Of a stretch of DNA of 64,000 nt, positions 1 through 12,100 are shown piece by piece (the first letter of the stretch is position 1; every line of letters starts with the position of its first letter). Position numbers and translations under genes: made by a program. The notes under the pieces were generated by a model. It did not search any database. It was not told where the DNA came from and saw nothing but the letters and a program-made list of their open reading frames with translations. Source of the DNA: Cyprinodon diabolis (Eukaryota > Chordata > Actinopteri > Cyprinodontiformes > Cyprinodontidae); the NCBI GenBank assembly GCA_030533445.1, contig CM060080.1, positions 19,731,377 to 19,795,376 of the forward strand, written 5' to 3'.

Positions 1-70
1 TATGTGGAGCGAATAAAATCACCAACAGCGTCACCACCCCGAGCCCCAGGATTATTAATAAGACGAACAT
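1..70 (-). CDS. Retinol dehydrogenase-like SDR, 5' end only (partial)
   Basis: On the minus strand an ATG at 70-68 opens a frame that runs off the left edge. It encodes about 23 residues: MFVLLI followed by an almost unbroken run of Leu, Ile, Val and Gly, ending near ALA-type residues FAPH. This looks like the N-terminal membrane anchor of RDH11/RDH12-type short-chain dehydrogenases, which reduce all-trans-retinal at the ER membrane. The supporting context is that RDH11 and RDH12 lie next to VTI1B in mammals. None of the Rossmann or catalytic motifs lie inside the window, so the family call rests on the anchor and the position. The start codons of this gene and vti1b are about 1 kb apart and divergent. 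It could instead be another membrane protein with a signal anchor. Confidence 0.45.
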   Translation of the reverse strand, partial: MFVLLIILGLGVVTLLVILFAPH

Positions 71-1065
71 ATCTACCAGGATGTCTCTTCCAGAAAGATG
101 CGGATGAGGTGTGTAGGCAGAACAGCTGATGTCAAAGCAGAACGGGGCGCAAGGCACATAGGGGAGGGAGGAGGGGCAGCCTTGTAGTTCGAATGGAATC
201 ATGGGATTGTAGTTTACCATGGCTTTATGTATTTATCATAACAAGAGATAATAAAACGGGTTGTAGGTAAAAGGCATAACATGAAGAAAAAGTATACAGC
301 AATACAGGAAAAAAAAAGACTTATTAACTATATAAAATCATTTCAAAGGAAAAAAATTAAGCCAATTCTGACAAACTTTGCATCTATATTAATATCAAAA
401 TAAAAGCCTGTCAAATTTAATAATATTTATTGAAAGAAACATAAAACGTTATTCGTTTTTAAATAACATTTTTGGAATTTAAAGGATGTCTGTATCAAGA
501 CAAAGGGTTAAATAAAAAAAAATATATTACGGCCTATTATTTTTTATTAGTGGCGATCGCATTAATAAATTGTTTTTATAATATGGATTAAAAATGGAGG
601 TTTCGGTGTTTCATCTTTAGATCATTTCAGAATTTAATTATCCCATTTATTTTAAATAAGTTATGTGAAGATGTAGGCTAAATTCCTTTAAGCGCACATA
701 GTTTTAAACTACATTTCCTGGAGAATTCCAATAAGCTGTCCACGATAATGCCTGTTTAAAACTATGGCATCAGCGCTTTCTTAGTAGTATTCAGAAACAT
801 TTGATAATGAATATATGCATGAATTTACCTTTAAGATAAGAATCTACATTCGGTCAAATTCCAAATGCATCTAAAGAACATTTACATTTTTTAATAGAAG
901 TTTAAGGCACTAAAAGACACGAGGGCCTTCATGCGGAAGTCTCGGGGTTCTTATCACCAAAGCAGAACTAGCATATTTCCCTAAACTTCTGACCCTAATT
1001 GTTATTGTTTTCTTTGAAAAAAGAAAATAGTTTATTGATTCTGACAGCCTACTGATTAGTTGAAT
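71..1065. other. Divergent intergenic/5' region between rdh-like gene and vti1b
   Basis: About 1 kb of AT-rich sequence separates two divergent start codons. It should hold the 5' UTRs and promoters of both genes. I see no convincing TATA box or CpG island and no other gene. Confidence 0.4.
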
Positions 1066-2150
1066 ATGTCGTCGGAGGAATTTGAGAAGTTGCACGAGAT
1101 GTACAGGTCGCTGTATGATGAGCTGAAGCTAATACCAGACAGAGCCCTGAAAAGCCACGGAGGTAAACAGTGTGAACACCATACATATGAGCAATAAAGG
1201 CAGTCTGTGCTGTGAATGATGAATCTGTGCTGTCTCAAATACAGAGGAGAGGAAGAGGCTAGTGAGGACATTTGATGAGAGGCAGGGGGAGGCCGAGGAA
1301 GTGGTGAGTTACTCAGTTTGTTTACTTTTTAAATCTTCTTTTAAAGTAATATATTTAGTTTAGCACTTCATCCACTGCAAACAACTATATTGGAGCTTTA
1401 TATTCTTTATTTCTTCATCTATTTGAATTGTGTTAATTTCTAAATGTATATTTTTTGCATTATTTACAGAGTTTATTTGCAGGTTAATAATGGTGGATTT
1501 AATTTATCTTTGTTTTATTATTTTTCTTATTTATTTTTTATGTTTGAGGTATGACGGGAAGTGATGTGATAAGTGTAGGGGCCAGGGAAAGGACCAGCAG
1601 GCAGTTTGGGTTCTATGGTTTTTACCAGTGCAAGAGAGGTTAGAAAAAAGAAAAGTTTTTACTCTTTAATTGTTGGTAAAAATAGAAAATAAACCATCCA
1701 GAACCATCATCAAGACTGGACATTGAAACTTCTTTCGCCTGCGTATAGAAACTTGACCCCAGTGCCTTATTAGTGGCTTAATTGGAACTTTAATTGGATG
1801 TTTGGCCTCGCATACAATCACAACTACATATTTGCATGTAATATTTTTGAGAAAATGATGTTTCCTGTTCCAAACATAAAGGTTTGTTTGTATTTCACCA
1901 TTCTTTTGTTCACATTTTTTCCACAACCCTGTAACATATAAATGTTAACAAACAATATCCTAAAGTCTCCTGAGAGTGATGGGACTAATACCGGTATAAG
2001 GATGAATTAAGGAAAAGTAAGTGGTTTGGAAAATATGCATTCAGTGCAACATTTTCACATTATTCTCATGTTCAGAATAAATTTGGATTAATCCATATTT
2101 CTTCCACCATCGTTGCATTTATGTTGAGTTGGCTGGTTGGATGTGTAAAA

Positions 2151-2227
<77 letters not shown>

Positions 2228-5200
2228 CCGCTTGTTTTCAGGTTTTTAGTATAGAATGTATAGAAATTTATAGAGAACCTAGCTTCCTGTCTGTCCACCT
2301 AACAGTCATGCAGTACTTGGTGTTGATCTATCATGTTAACCCTAGTAAAATGCAATGCTGTATACACACTTTACATGGGAATTTTGTCAAATAGAAAAAA
2401 ACACCTTACTAAATCATCTCCTAGGTTTAGTTCTTCTTCGTTCTTTGAAAGAGACAAATCCACTGTTTCTGGGAATCACTGTGTTTTCTATTCATCTGCA
2501 GTTACAAGGAATGGAAGAGGAGCTGCGAGGTGCCCCTCCTTCATACAGAAATGCAATGGGTGCCAAGTTGCGCCTTTACCGCAGAGATCTCGGCAAGTTG
2601 CAGAGGGACATGAAAAACTCTACACCTGGGTTCAGCACCTCCTCTCAAGCAGTACAGGGAAGCCATCAGAGCGTTTATTCATCACAAAATCAACAAAGTG
2701 TGAGTAATAGGTAGTATACGTCCCGTACTAGTTTTGAAATCCTTTGATTCTGTCATTACTTTCTGTGTTGTTGTTTTTTAAGACATTTCCCCCAAATTAA
2801 AACTGGTATTTGATTATGTTACTTTTATCTACCTCTGCAGACACACTTGCAGTCCCAGAGAACTCTTCTACTCCAGGGAACAGAGTACCTGAACAATGCC
2901 CGCCAGAGTATTGAGCGCAGTCAGCGCATCGCTGCAGAGACGGATCAGATCGGCACAGATATCATTGAGGAGCTGGGGGAGCAGAGGGAGCAGCTGGACC
3001 GAACCAGAAACAGAGTGAGTTGAAACCATGCCGTTTGTGGGTGGCATTAAGCTGGTCTGTGGGGAAAATATAATTATGTGGCATCATTCACATTATAGCG
3101 GATAAGTGGAATTTCTTGTGTTGTTTTTTTTTTTAAAGTCTAGATTTATGCATGTTATATTAAACATTTTTTGTTTTGTTCTTGGTATAGCTTGAAAATA
3201 CAGGAGAGAACCTGAGCAAAAGCAGAAAAGTTCTTCGTGCCATGTCACGACGGTGAGTATCACAAAATTAACATATAACAACACAACTGATTATAAACGA
3301 TAAAGATCTTAATCTAGATTTTTTTTTTCTTCATATTTAGTTCCCTATTTTTTATACTGAAGATAGTTTCCTGGAAATTAGAACAACTTGTCTGTGATGT
3401 CTGTATAATAATTTGTGAAACAAGGGCCCATTTTTTTTTTTCGCTCTTCAAAGTGGGAAAGAGAAATGTACCTGCCATTCAGAAAGAGATGTGTTTTGAT
3501 TTTTTTAAGTCAGAAAATGGCTGAAAAATATCGACTTGTTTAATCCTGCACATACCGACAGTCAGAGCATTAAAAAGAATAAAAATGAACTTGAAACAAA
3601 ACTCTTGCAATTAACAAACACAGGAGGCATGTTTTTAGGAGGTGTAATATAAAGAATATTTATTAAGTATGGTGGAGAGTCTGGGATTCTGTTGGTATAT
3701 TTCTTTTTTTAAAGGTCCTTTTAGAGGCTGTGGCATTATGGTAGACTCAACAAAATCAAAGTAAGGTTTTCATTGGGACTATTAAAAAGACAATTAGCAA
3801 AAATATATGGCCAGACCTGCTTAGACATGGTTCTTCAGAAAAAGAGAGCTCTGTTCTATGGCCATCAGTCGTTAGACCCACTTCTAGACAAAAATTACTT
3901 ACTTTAATAACTGCTAACTGTTGACATACATCTACCATGAATTCTAATACAGGTAGAGAGATTTATGAAAGGTAAAAAAACTAACTAAAAATATATTTTT
4001 GAACTAATATCAATGCCCATTTTGATGATGATAATACAGTTTATAACTTAAAGGTGCTTCTTCATTATTACTGTAAAAGCTCTGTACTGAAACTTTACTG
4101 TGTCGCCACCTGGATTTATCCCAGCAAATGGGTACAAGTCTCACATTGTATTACTACTGCATGGGCCATGGGCTGATGCAGTACTTGCTTCTCATTTCTT
4201 AAACAACCACGTTGAGCGACACATCCCGTGGAAAAGATGTCAGTCTGTTTCAGAGGGATGAAATCATTGGTGTACATCAAGCTGAGAAAATAGAAACTAC
4301 CGAAAATATGTTAGGAGCTGTCCAACACATTATTAGAAACTGTAAGGATGGTGGGGACCCATTGTCTTTGAAAGAAAAAAAATGTGGTGTACAAAAAATT
4401 CTGAATGATTGTGGTCGGGGATCACACTGGGATTTAGTGAAATCAAGTTGAAGAAAAAAGAAATCTGGGCTATGTTCCATAATGAAAGTAAGATGATTTA
4501 AATACGCTTGATGTGAAGAGAAATCAGCAATTGGGACTGAACAGTTGTGTAGTCTTAAGAAAAGCACAGACCAGTGATGCTAACTGGTTTGGGCTATGGA
4601 GCAATGGAAGGAGGTCAGCAGTCTGATGAGTCCAGATTGACCCTGTTCATGAATGATGGGGACATCAGGGTTAGGAGAGGCGGGTGAAACAAATTACCCC
4701 CATGCCTAGTGCCAACTGTAAAAGGCTGTGGGGTCATTGATATGATGTAGGGTTGCTGCAGTTGGTCAGGTCTACGTTCAGCAACTGTATGTGCTCAAAG
4801 AACGAGGCATAATTTTCACGCCTGGATTTGACTGTTCAAACTTTAACCCCATTGAGAATCTTTGGGATGTGTTAGAGAATGCTTTGCACAGCAGTCGGAT
4901 TCAACCGCCATCAATGCAAGAGCCTTGTGAAGAATGAATGCAACACTGGGAAGAAAGTTTGCCGAAACAATTCAACAGTGAATACGTGTCGTAATCAAAG
5001 CTAAAGGCTTTCCAACAAATTATAGAAGTGTTTGGCTTTTTTTTTTTTTTTTTTTTTTTGGTCAGGCAGTATAAATTATAATACTGTTTTGTGTGGAATG
5101 ACTCTGACTAAATAAGTTTAAACTAATGACAAAACTAGTATTTTTCCTTTCTCAATCACTTTAATTTGTAATTGATTATTATATCAGTCTTACAATCAAT

Positions 5201-5597
5201 AATTTTCCAAATTTACTTTAATCTTAAGGATGATAAAAAGTTAACTGTGATGCAATAAAAGAAAAATATAGTTATGGAGACTCAGGTTTTTTACGTCTAT
5301 ATTTAACTGGTTAACTCGTTATGCGTCTGGAAATATATTCTGAGTGAAGCTAATTGTTTGGTTGTTTTCCAAAGCACCATACAATTTGAACATGGCATTG
5401 TTGTCCTCTCTTGGATCTGTTTTGGATGTGGTTGAATACTTTTGTAGATGTTCATTAATGTTGCAGCCAGAGTTTTTTATATTTCTTTTCTGTCTTGTAG
5501 GTTGATGACAAACAAGCTGTTGTTGGGTGTCATCATTTTAATGGAACTAGCCATTCTGGGCGCTGTGATTTACCTGAAGTTCTTCCGAAAAAAATGA
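1066..5597 (+). CDS. vti1b: Vesicle transport through interaction with t-SNAREs 1B (Qb-SNARE)
   Basis: Six coding exons: 1066-1162, 1245-1303, 2502-2699, 2841-3014, 3191-3252 and 5501-5597. Joined in frame they give 228 residues, close to the mammalian length of about 232. The protein starts MSSEEFEKLHEMYRSLYDEL and has the N-terminal three-helix Vti1 domain (about 1-100). A Qb SNARE helix follows (about 130-195), with the zero-layer Gln in GEQREQL and the stretch ENLSKSRKVLRAMSR. A C-terminal membrane anchor spans about 203-222, followed by KFFRKK. VTI1B pairs with syntaxin 7/8 and VAMP8 in late endosome and lysosome fusion and in TGN traffic. All introns are GT-AG and phases match across every junction. 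Intron 5 (about 2.2 kb) carries a dead Tc1 copy. The gene faces arg2 tail to tail, as VTI1B and ARG2 do in mammals. Confidence 0.96.
2148..2224. repeat. A-run and (AT)n microsatellite in vti1b intron 2
   Basis: A run of A is followed by an uninterrupted AT dinucleotide tract of about 65 bp. The rest of intron 2 (1304-2501) is AT-rich with no further gene or recognised element. Confidence 0.95.
4100..5073 (+). mobile_element. Degenerate Tc1/mariner element in vti1b intron 5
   Basis: The frame at 4212-4451 resembles the N-terminus of a Tc1 transposase (MSDTSRGKDVSLFQRDEIIG). Downstream, near 4845-4870, is the DDE-box signature NPIENLWDV. Stops and frameshifts separate these pieces, so the copy is dead. 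The right edge near 5040-5073 has a T-run followed by GTCAGGCAGT. This matches the terminal repeat type of a common fish Tc1 family. The left edge near 4100 is less certain. Confidence 0.75.
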
Positions 5598-6840
5598 AGA
5601 AGACATCATCTCCATACAGGGCGAGCTCTGAATCCAGAGCAAAGCCTTGGGGACTTTCTACCACTTTCCTTTTCAGCTATCCAGTGGCAATAATCCTCCT
5701 CTGTTGTTCCTGTCACTGCATTGATGCAGTGACCTTTTCTAGTATAGGGTTTATGTTCATGAGTTAGTGGGACAAGGATGGCAAATAACTGACGCTGTTA
5801 ATGGACCAGAACCACAGAAATGCTCTGAACTTGCATTTGAAATCTTTAAGCTGCTTGTTGATGCCTGTGATGTCCTGCACGATGATGATGATGATGAGGA
5901 GGAGGATGATCTGGACATGTAAGCCTCAAATGATGAAAATGAATATTAACATAGAAACCATGAACTGACACCAGCTGAATCTGTTTTGTAGCATTGACCT
6001 GAATGTGAACTCTGGAAAGAAGTCCTGCTTTATTCTTTGATCAAATACACATCTAATCACTGTACTCTCAGGAGCCCTTATTTAAAAGTATTAATGTTAT
6101 TAAAACAGTTTGAGCTCAGATTGTGTTGCTTCAAATGTTTCCACTGGAAAGGTTTTTTTAAAAACACCCATGCGCTGTTGATTCACACTCTTGGACATCT
6201 CTGGGAGACGCAGCATTTGTTGCTATGGAATTTCTTCTCAAATACGCCTTGATAAGGCTATTTCTGGTGTTCCCTTAGTGAAGTGGCACATCTGTCAGAC
6301 TGTTTTTATTCAGCCTTTCCGTCAAGTCTTCCTTCCTAGAAACACACTGAAAAAAGAAAGAAAACAAGCTTGTTTTTTTTCTTTAAGAACATTTCAACGG
6401 AAAAAAATGCGTTTTTTATTTATTTAATTTAATCGCTGGACTAAATTTAATATATTTCCCTCAAGAATCAATCTTAAAATTTGTTTAAATCTTTAAAGTT
6501 CTGATGGGAACTTTTTCAATTTAACAATTGTTAGAAATAAATTCAAGGTATTGATGTATGAAGAGCGACGAATGACACAATGCAATAAATATATTCCTCA
6601 TGAAGCAGAAATGTTGAGGATACAGTAAAGTAAAACCAGGTAGAAGTTGTCCTAAGCAAAAGCTCAGTGGGAAACAGCCGATAAAACGTCAGGATTTCTA
6701 TGGAGACAAATCTAGTCCTGCCTCTTTGATGGATATTTGACAGTTTAAAATAATTGATGCTGTTTTAGGGACAGATTTATTTTATATTTTTACATACATA
6801 AATAGATTCTGTATTTTTTTCCAGTTTTAATAAATTAATG
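5598..6840 (+). other. vti1b: vti1b 3' UTR
   Basis: Non-coding sequence follows the vti1b stop. It contains a short GAT/GAG triplet tract near 5880-5910 and AATAAA signals at 6584-6589 and 6829-6834. The true cleavage site is not known. Confidence 0.6.
6829..6834 (+). terminator. vti1b: Candidate polyadenylation signal AATAAA for vti1b
   Basis: A canonical hexamer about 1.23 kb after the stop, followed by AT- and GT-rich sequence. A second hexamer at 6584-6589 would give a shorter UTR. Confidence 0.45.
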
Positions 6841-8420
6841 ACACATTTAATAATGTATTCTATTGTGGCATCCTTCACCCTCCATATTTATGTGGCACCA
6901 TTGCATAATTCTTTCACTGTATATTTTGCTAATCATAGTTCTTAAAAATAATCTTTCTAGAGAATGGGGGGGAAACAATTTGAGGTATGAGGGAGTTTAT
7001 TGTTTTAAAATGTCAATCTAATGATCTTCTGCTTAGAAAGAAGAAAGGCGACCATAAAACTTCCAAATGCAGATGGATCTTTGCTCCACAACCTCTTTCA
7101 GCTTGAGATCCTCTCTGGATTCCAGCCAGCATGTCGCTCAGTCTCCTCCATCGTATTGTGATACACAACAAAAGAAACCTAATAACACCTGAAGACATGA
7201 TGGTCGTGTTTTAAAACCTCACACCTGACTGTTAGTGCTGCAGGGTTTCCAATGTGATCCAACAAAAGCTGCTGTTTCATTCCCAAGCTAGATGCAGCAT
7301 GCTAGAAGTCCTAGTGACGTAGCCTCGGGGGATAAGCTCTCTCACTCACAAACTTTTTAGATTAAAAAGCAGATTCATGAAGGTAAAATCATCATAATCT
7401 TGGAGGAAAGTTCATAAAAAATATTAATATAGCTGAAGAGCTATAAACAAGGCAATCAGTGGCTCAACAACCGGTTGGGTTCTTTGCCAGGCTTAAACAT
7501 TGCTATCATAGTTGATCCTACTCAGAATAGCTTGTTTGGCAAGTGAGACATCGCTGGAAGCAAGAGTCCAGAATTTTATCAGTTTTCCAGGTTTGGATTT
7601 CCAAAAAAGTGTTCCCTGGTTCATTGCCAAAATGATAAATATCAGAGTTATTAGTGAATGGATTGTTCCAACTTGCCATCCTCTCTTGCTTTCATCTGTT
7701 ATAATACATTTAAAACCTAGGAACAAAAAATGACTGAAAACTTTGGGAATCTGAGACCAGAAGGATATAAAACACATTTTAAACATACAAGAATAGTATG
7801 CATGTGTTTTAGCTGAAGCTATTGCTAATATAATATCTCTTCTTGATTTGAAGGAGTGATTTCATCAGAACTCAATTAGTGTTGCACCAATACAGATACC
7901 AGTATCAGGCGGGGCCCCGATCCAGCACTAAAATGATGGTATCAGTATAGAGTCCCAACAAATAGGGCATTGATCCCATTTTGAGAGCCAAAGGTTTATT
8001 CAACTATTGTCACCAATTCCAGGTAGGCCATAAAAATTTCTGCTGGATTCACTTTCTTTTAGTCTTTTTCCTGCTTCACAAAGGTAGGCAGCAGCTTGAA
8101 AAATCCATGATGGCAATTATTTTACATCCAAGTAGTATGCAGTTCTTCATATATACACACACGCATCAATTTGAAACAGATGGCATCAGTATTGGGGCAA
8201 AAAAAGATTCGATTTTCATTGCAACACTACTAACAGTAAATCACCTGAAATGAAATTAACTCATTCATTTATGTTAAGTAGATTTAATTGTTTTTATGAA
8301 TTAATATGCTTTTTAAATCGTTGAGCACGTAGAGTCATCCTAGCCTCTGATGCTAGTTAAAGAGGAAGTCTAGCCATGATTTCAGAAATTAAGCAAAGGA
8401 GAAAACAGACACACATACAA
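6841..8420. other. Intergenic region between convergent vti1b and arg2
   Basis: No gene is recognised. Short frames exist on both strands (for example 7013-7198 minus), but none resembles a known protein or has convincing splice context. A degenerate hAT-type MITE occupies 7877-8229. Confidence 0.5.
7877..8229. mobile_element. Degenerate non-autonomous hAT-like MITE
   Basis: The left end TAGTGTTGCACCAATAC and the right end TTCATTGCAACACTA are inverted relative to each other. The interior repeats GATACCAGTATCAG-type motifs typical of a widespread fish MITE. No clean 8-bp target duplication is visible, so the copy is probably old. Confidence 0.55.
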
Positions 8421-8423
8421 ACA

Positions 8424-8429
8424 TTTATT
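8424..8429 (-). terminator. arg2: Candidate polyadenylation signal for arg2
   Basis: TTTATT on the plus strand is AATAAA on the minus strand. It lies about 680 nt after the arg2 stop at 9105 and would define a 3' UTR of roughly 8400-9104. Confidence 0.45.
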
Positions 8430-8743
8430 CACATTCATGGAAGACCAAAATAACATCTCTTTGTAGCAATGAAAATAGTCATTCAATTTGAAACTCGAGG
8501 ACAGAGCAGTAAACCAGTACAGGTCTGATGAAAATACAGTAAATATTCTTTTTTTTTAGCATTCCTACAAAAAGTTTTGATAAGGGCTGTGTTATATATT
8601 TAAAGTGCTTGTACTGGTAATTGTAAAGTTTAAAATAAATGTAAACTAAGAAGACAGTAACCACAGCTGGTCCAAAAGTGAAGAGTGGTTTAACTACAGT
8701 AGCTGTAGACTATCTGGTCTGACCAGAAAGCAACCAGAAAGCA

Positions 8744-8774
8744 AAGTTTGCGGTCCACATCAGACCGCAAACTT
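8744..8774 (-). promoter_or_regulatory. Perfect 12-bp stem-loop in arg2 3' UTR
   Basis: AAGTTTGCGGTC (8744-8755) and GACCGCAAACTT (8763-8774) are exact reverse complements around a 7-nt loop. Immediately to the left is a second small hairpin, TCTGGTC-T-GACCAGA, followed by two copies of CCAGAAAGCAA. In arg2 mRNA this lies about 330-360 nt after the stop. The function is unknown. It could be an mRNA stability or protein-binding element, or a chance or transposon-derived palindrome. Confidence 0.5.
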
Positions 8775-9104
8775 CAAAGTCTTACTTTTTCTTGCCTCTA
8801 AGGCAGGTACGTCCCTTTTTTTTTCTCTTTTTCAAACACACATCATAAAAATAAAATAAATTAGTATTGCTTTTACTATGAGCAGTTGTTTACTCATAAA
8901 GTCTGTCCATTATGCTGCAGGCTTTCCCCAGCGTGACCAAAGTAAACATTTTTAAAGCCCTTTCATTTTATGCTTTCCTTTATGGATCCAGAAATCTCTT
9001 TGCTTTTCCCAGATTAAAAACAATAAAAATAAACAGCAGAAAATGAAGTGGTGGAATGGTCAGGCATGGTGTAAAGTTCAAAAAGAGACAGAGCTTTGGA
9101 GCTC

Positions 9105-12100
9105 TCAGAGGCAGAGCTGCTCTGTGTCGCTTTTCTCTGCAGGTATAGCGTCGATGGATGCATGAGAGCCCTCTCTCGTCTGCCCCAGAGACGATGCGAC
9201 GACGTCCACTGCTAAGGAGGCGGTGGCCTCCACTGCTTCCTGATTTGCTCCCAGGATGGGGTTTACCTCCACCAGGTCCATGACTGACAGCAGACCTGCA
9301 CATCAATGCAGAAACATGTTACACTCCAAGCCCAGAGGGTCTAGAACGGATGGAGGCATGCAGGAAGTGAAGTAAACTACCTGTGTTATGAATCTCTTCT
9401 GTCAGATAGATCCCTTCTCTGTAAGTCAGACCACCGTTCACCGGGGTTCCTGTGGCAGGAGCGAGAGAGGGGTCGAACGCGTCGATGTCAAAACTCAGGT
9501 GGATCGGTCGCTGTTTTCTGCAGGAGAAGATTAAAAGTGAATTCAGATTGGCCCTTAAATCAAATCAGCCCGTTCATCAGGACCAGGACGTATTATCTAC
9601 CGTGCCAGAAGATGATCAAAAGTGACTTCCATGACTCTTTGGATGCCTAGTCTGTCTATATCCCTCATGGTGAAGTACTGGATTCCCAGGTTCTTTAGGA
9701 TCTGGCTGCAGCAAAGTGCACATAAAAAAAGGTTTTTAAAAAGTTTACATGAAGTAAGAGTGTACATCAGCCACATGGTAGAGATAGCTTAGGTAAAAGC
9801 AGCAACTCACTGCTCTCCGGGGTCAACATCCCGCAGCCCAATGTAAACCAGATCACGTGAAGAGAGGAAAGGTTTGGCCCATGAGAATCCAGGAATTTCT
9901 GGCATCTGGATGCAAACAACATTCTAATAAATATGTGACCATCAAAGCTAGAAAACTGTGTAACACAACAACCTTTCCTACATTGCTTTATTTTGGCGGA
10001 AGAAAAACATACAGAGCCTTACACAATCTTTAAGTGGAGGAATAAAATATACAGGATTTGAAGGTTTTTTCTCATCAGAATCAAAAGGAAAACAATGTAT
10101 TGTGCAATCTCATTTGTCGTATTAATCTTACTCGTAAAGCCGAAAAATATCTAAAAGCACCAAATGTTAAATAAGATAAAAAGATTTTACTGTTCAAATC
10201 TCTTGGTTAATCACTCAGCTGAAGGGCAATAAGATCAGAATAGTGCTGAAAATATTATCAGTCCTTTATTCTGGGTATTATGCTGTGTCTCTTTAGCAAA
10301 CTTCAAGGTTCCAGACGTCCTGTGTTCCGAACCTTTCTGTTGTGTCTGGCCCTCACCTTGTCTTGCAGCTCTTTGAGCATGAATGCCACAGGCTGGCCGT
10401 GAAGGTTTCCCGACGGCGAGGTCATGGGGGTGTTTATATCGGCATGCGCGTCGACCCAAATCACGCACAGATCAGGGCACTGCTGGGCATGTCCGCTCAC
10501 CGACCCGATAGCCAGGCTGTTGAGAGAAGCCATGTTGAATTTCGCTATTTGAATCCCTTCAGATGCAAAAGCTGAGCGTGCAGTCCCTCCACGCCGAACA
10601 ATCTGCGCTGCCTTTGTTGCAGCTTTGTTAGATAAAAATACCTGTGATCTCCCCCCAGCATGACCAGAGTGTGTCCGGCCCCTACGGCTCTGCTCACGGC
10701 ACTGGATAACTTTTTGTTGGCGGCTCCCACACTCCTCGGGGACTTCACGTCCATGTAGGGTTCGTCCTGCTCCAGGTGCTGAAAGCTGAGGTCGCCGAAG
10801 TCATGAACAGAGTAGTCTGATGAAACATAATTTTTTTTATTTTAATTATTTTTAATGGATGCACAATCATAGCTTTTAAAAACAACCTGGACAGCATCAT
10901 AATTCAAACAACAGGTGTCAGTCGATCAGCTCAAGCAACTTGCAGCTCCTGCATTCCATTTATCATGGATATGGCCGACCTTGCACCCTTAAGAGGTTGA
11001 TGCTTTGGCTGCCAATGGAACATTAGCCACTTTCCACTTGTCCCTGTTCCCATGGGGCTCAGGTTTCAGTGACAGCAAGGTGGCTGCAGACTAAAATACT
11101 GAAAAATATGAATTAATTTCAGGACGGACTATGGACCATGAGATATTCCTCTTATCTCTTATCTAGAGGTCATCAAGGTTGAGAATCTGATCCTTGTTAG
11201 TCGTGTGGGATTACTCCACTGGCTCATTACTTTGCAAAGGCAGGACAGGAATAGCTTCGACTTGATGCAACCCCAAGCATCTCTTGCAGGATGAACTGAA
11301 GAGAGCGTTGGTGATCTTTTCACAGGTTCTTCACTATCTAGTTTGAGCTGTACTATGTGTAAGGTCTGTTGTTTGCTGCTCAAATAGCTTTATGAGGATT
11401 GCTTCAGCACGAATGTCTTTTAAACCCGGTGTGAACTAAAGACTTGTCAGTCTTGTCGGGTTGGTGTTTGGTTGCAGATTCAGGACTCCTTACTGATTCC
11501 ACAGCCGGATCTTTTTCACCACTGGGGAATTGACAGACTCGTTTGCATACACATCGCCTTAAACTTTATAGCAGCAATAGAGGGTAGAGAACATGGAAAT
11601 TAAACCCAGCACTACTGTACTTTATATTTTTTTGCACAAAATAAAATAAAGAAGCACCCATCCAAGAAATAATTCAACTATTTGGAAAAACGGCTACTAA
11701 CTTATCAAGGAAACTCATGATCATGATATTTAAAAATGTGTGTAAACCTACACAAAATATAGTTATATTAAAATTCATTTCTTAAAGAATGAAGAAGCCA
11801 TAGAAAGAACGCTTCCAAAACTTAAAAATAGATTAGATATATTAGAATGGGGTAAATTACACTTGGTGTTTATTGTATTTTCAAATGACCTCTGAATGAG
11901 ACCCAGCAGATGGAAAATAACAATAAACCAAAAAGCCTTGAGTACAAAATAGAATCATGCGGTGCATCCCACAATGTTCTAAAACTACTTCTAAAAGAAT
12001 ATTTCTTTTTAAAAAGTTACTTATGTAAATGTAACTCAGCCTGTTATTTGTTTAATTATTTTAATTCCCCTTTAGGGCATCAGTGGAACTGATAATAAAC

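Noticed and set aside
4212..4451. 79-residue frame in vti1b intron 5 as an extra exon
   Set aside because: It is the N-terminal part of a dead Tc1 transposase; exons 5 and 6 of vti1b join in frame without it.
8980..9306. Minus-strand 108-residue frame starting MMCRSAV
   Set aside because: An out-of-frame reading of arg2 exon 8. The true frame ends EQLCL at 9105 and continues correctly from exon 7.
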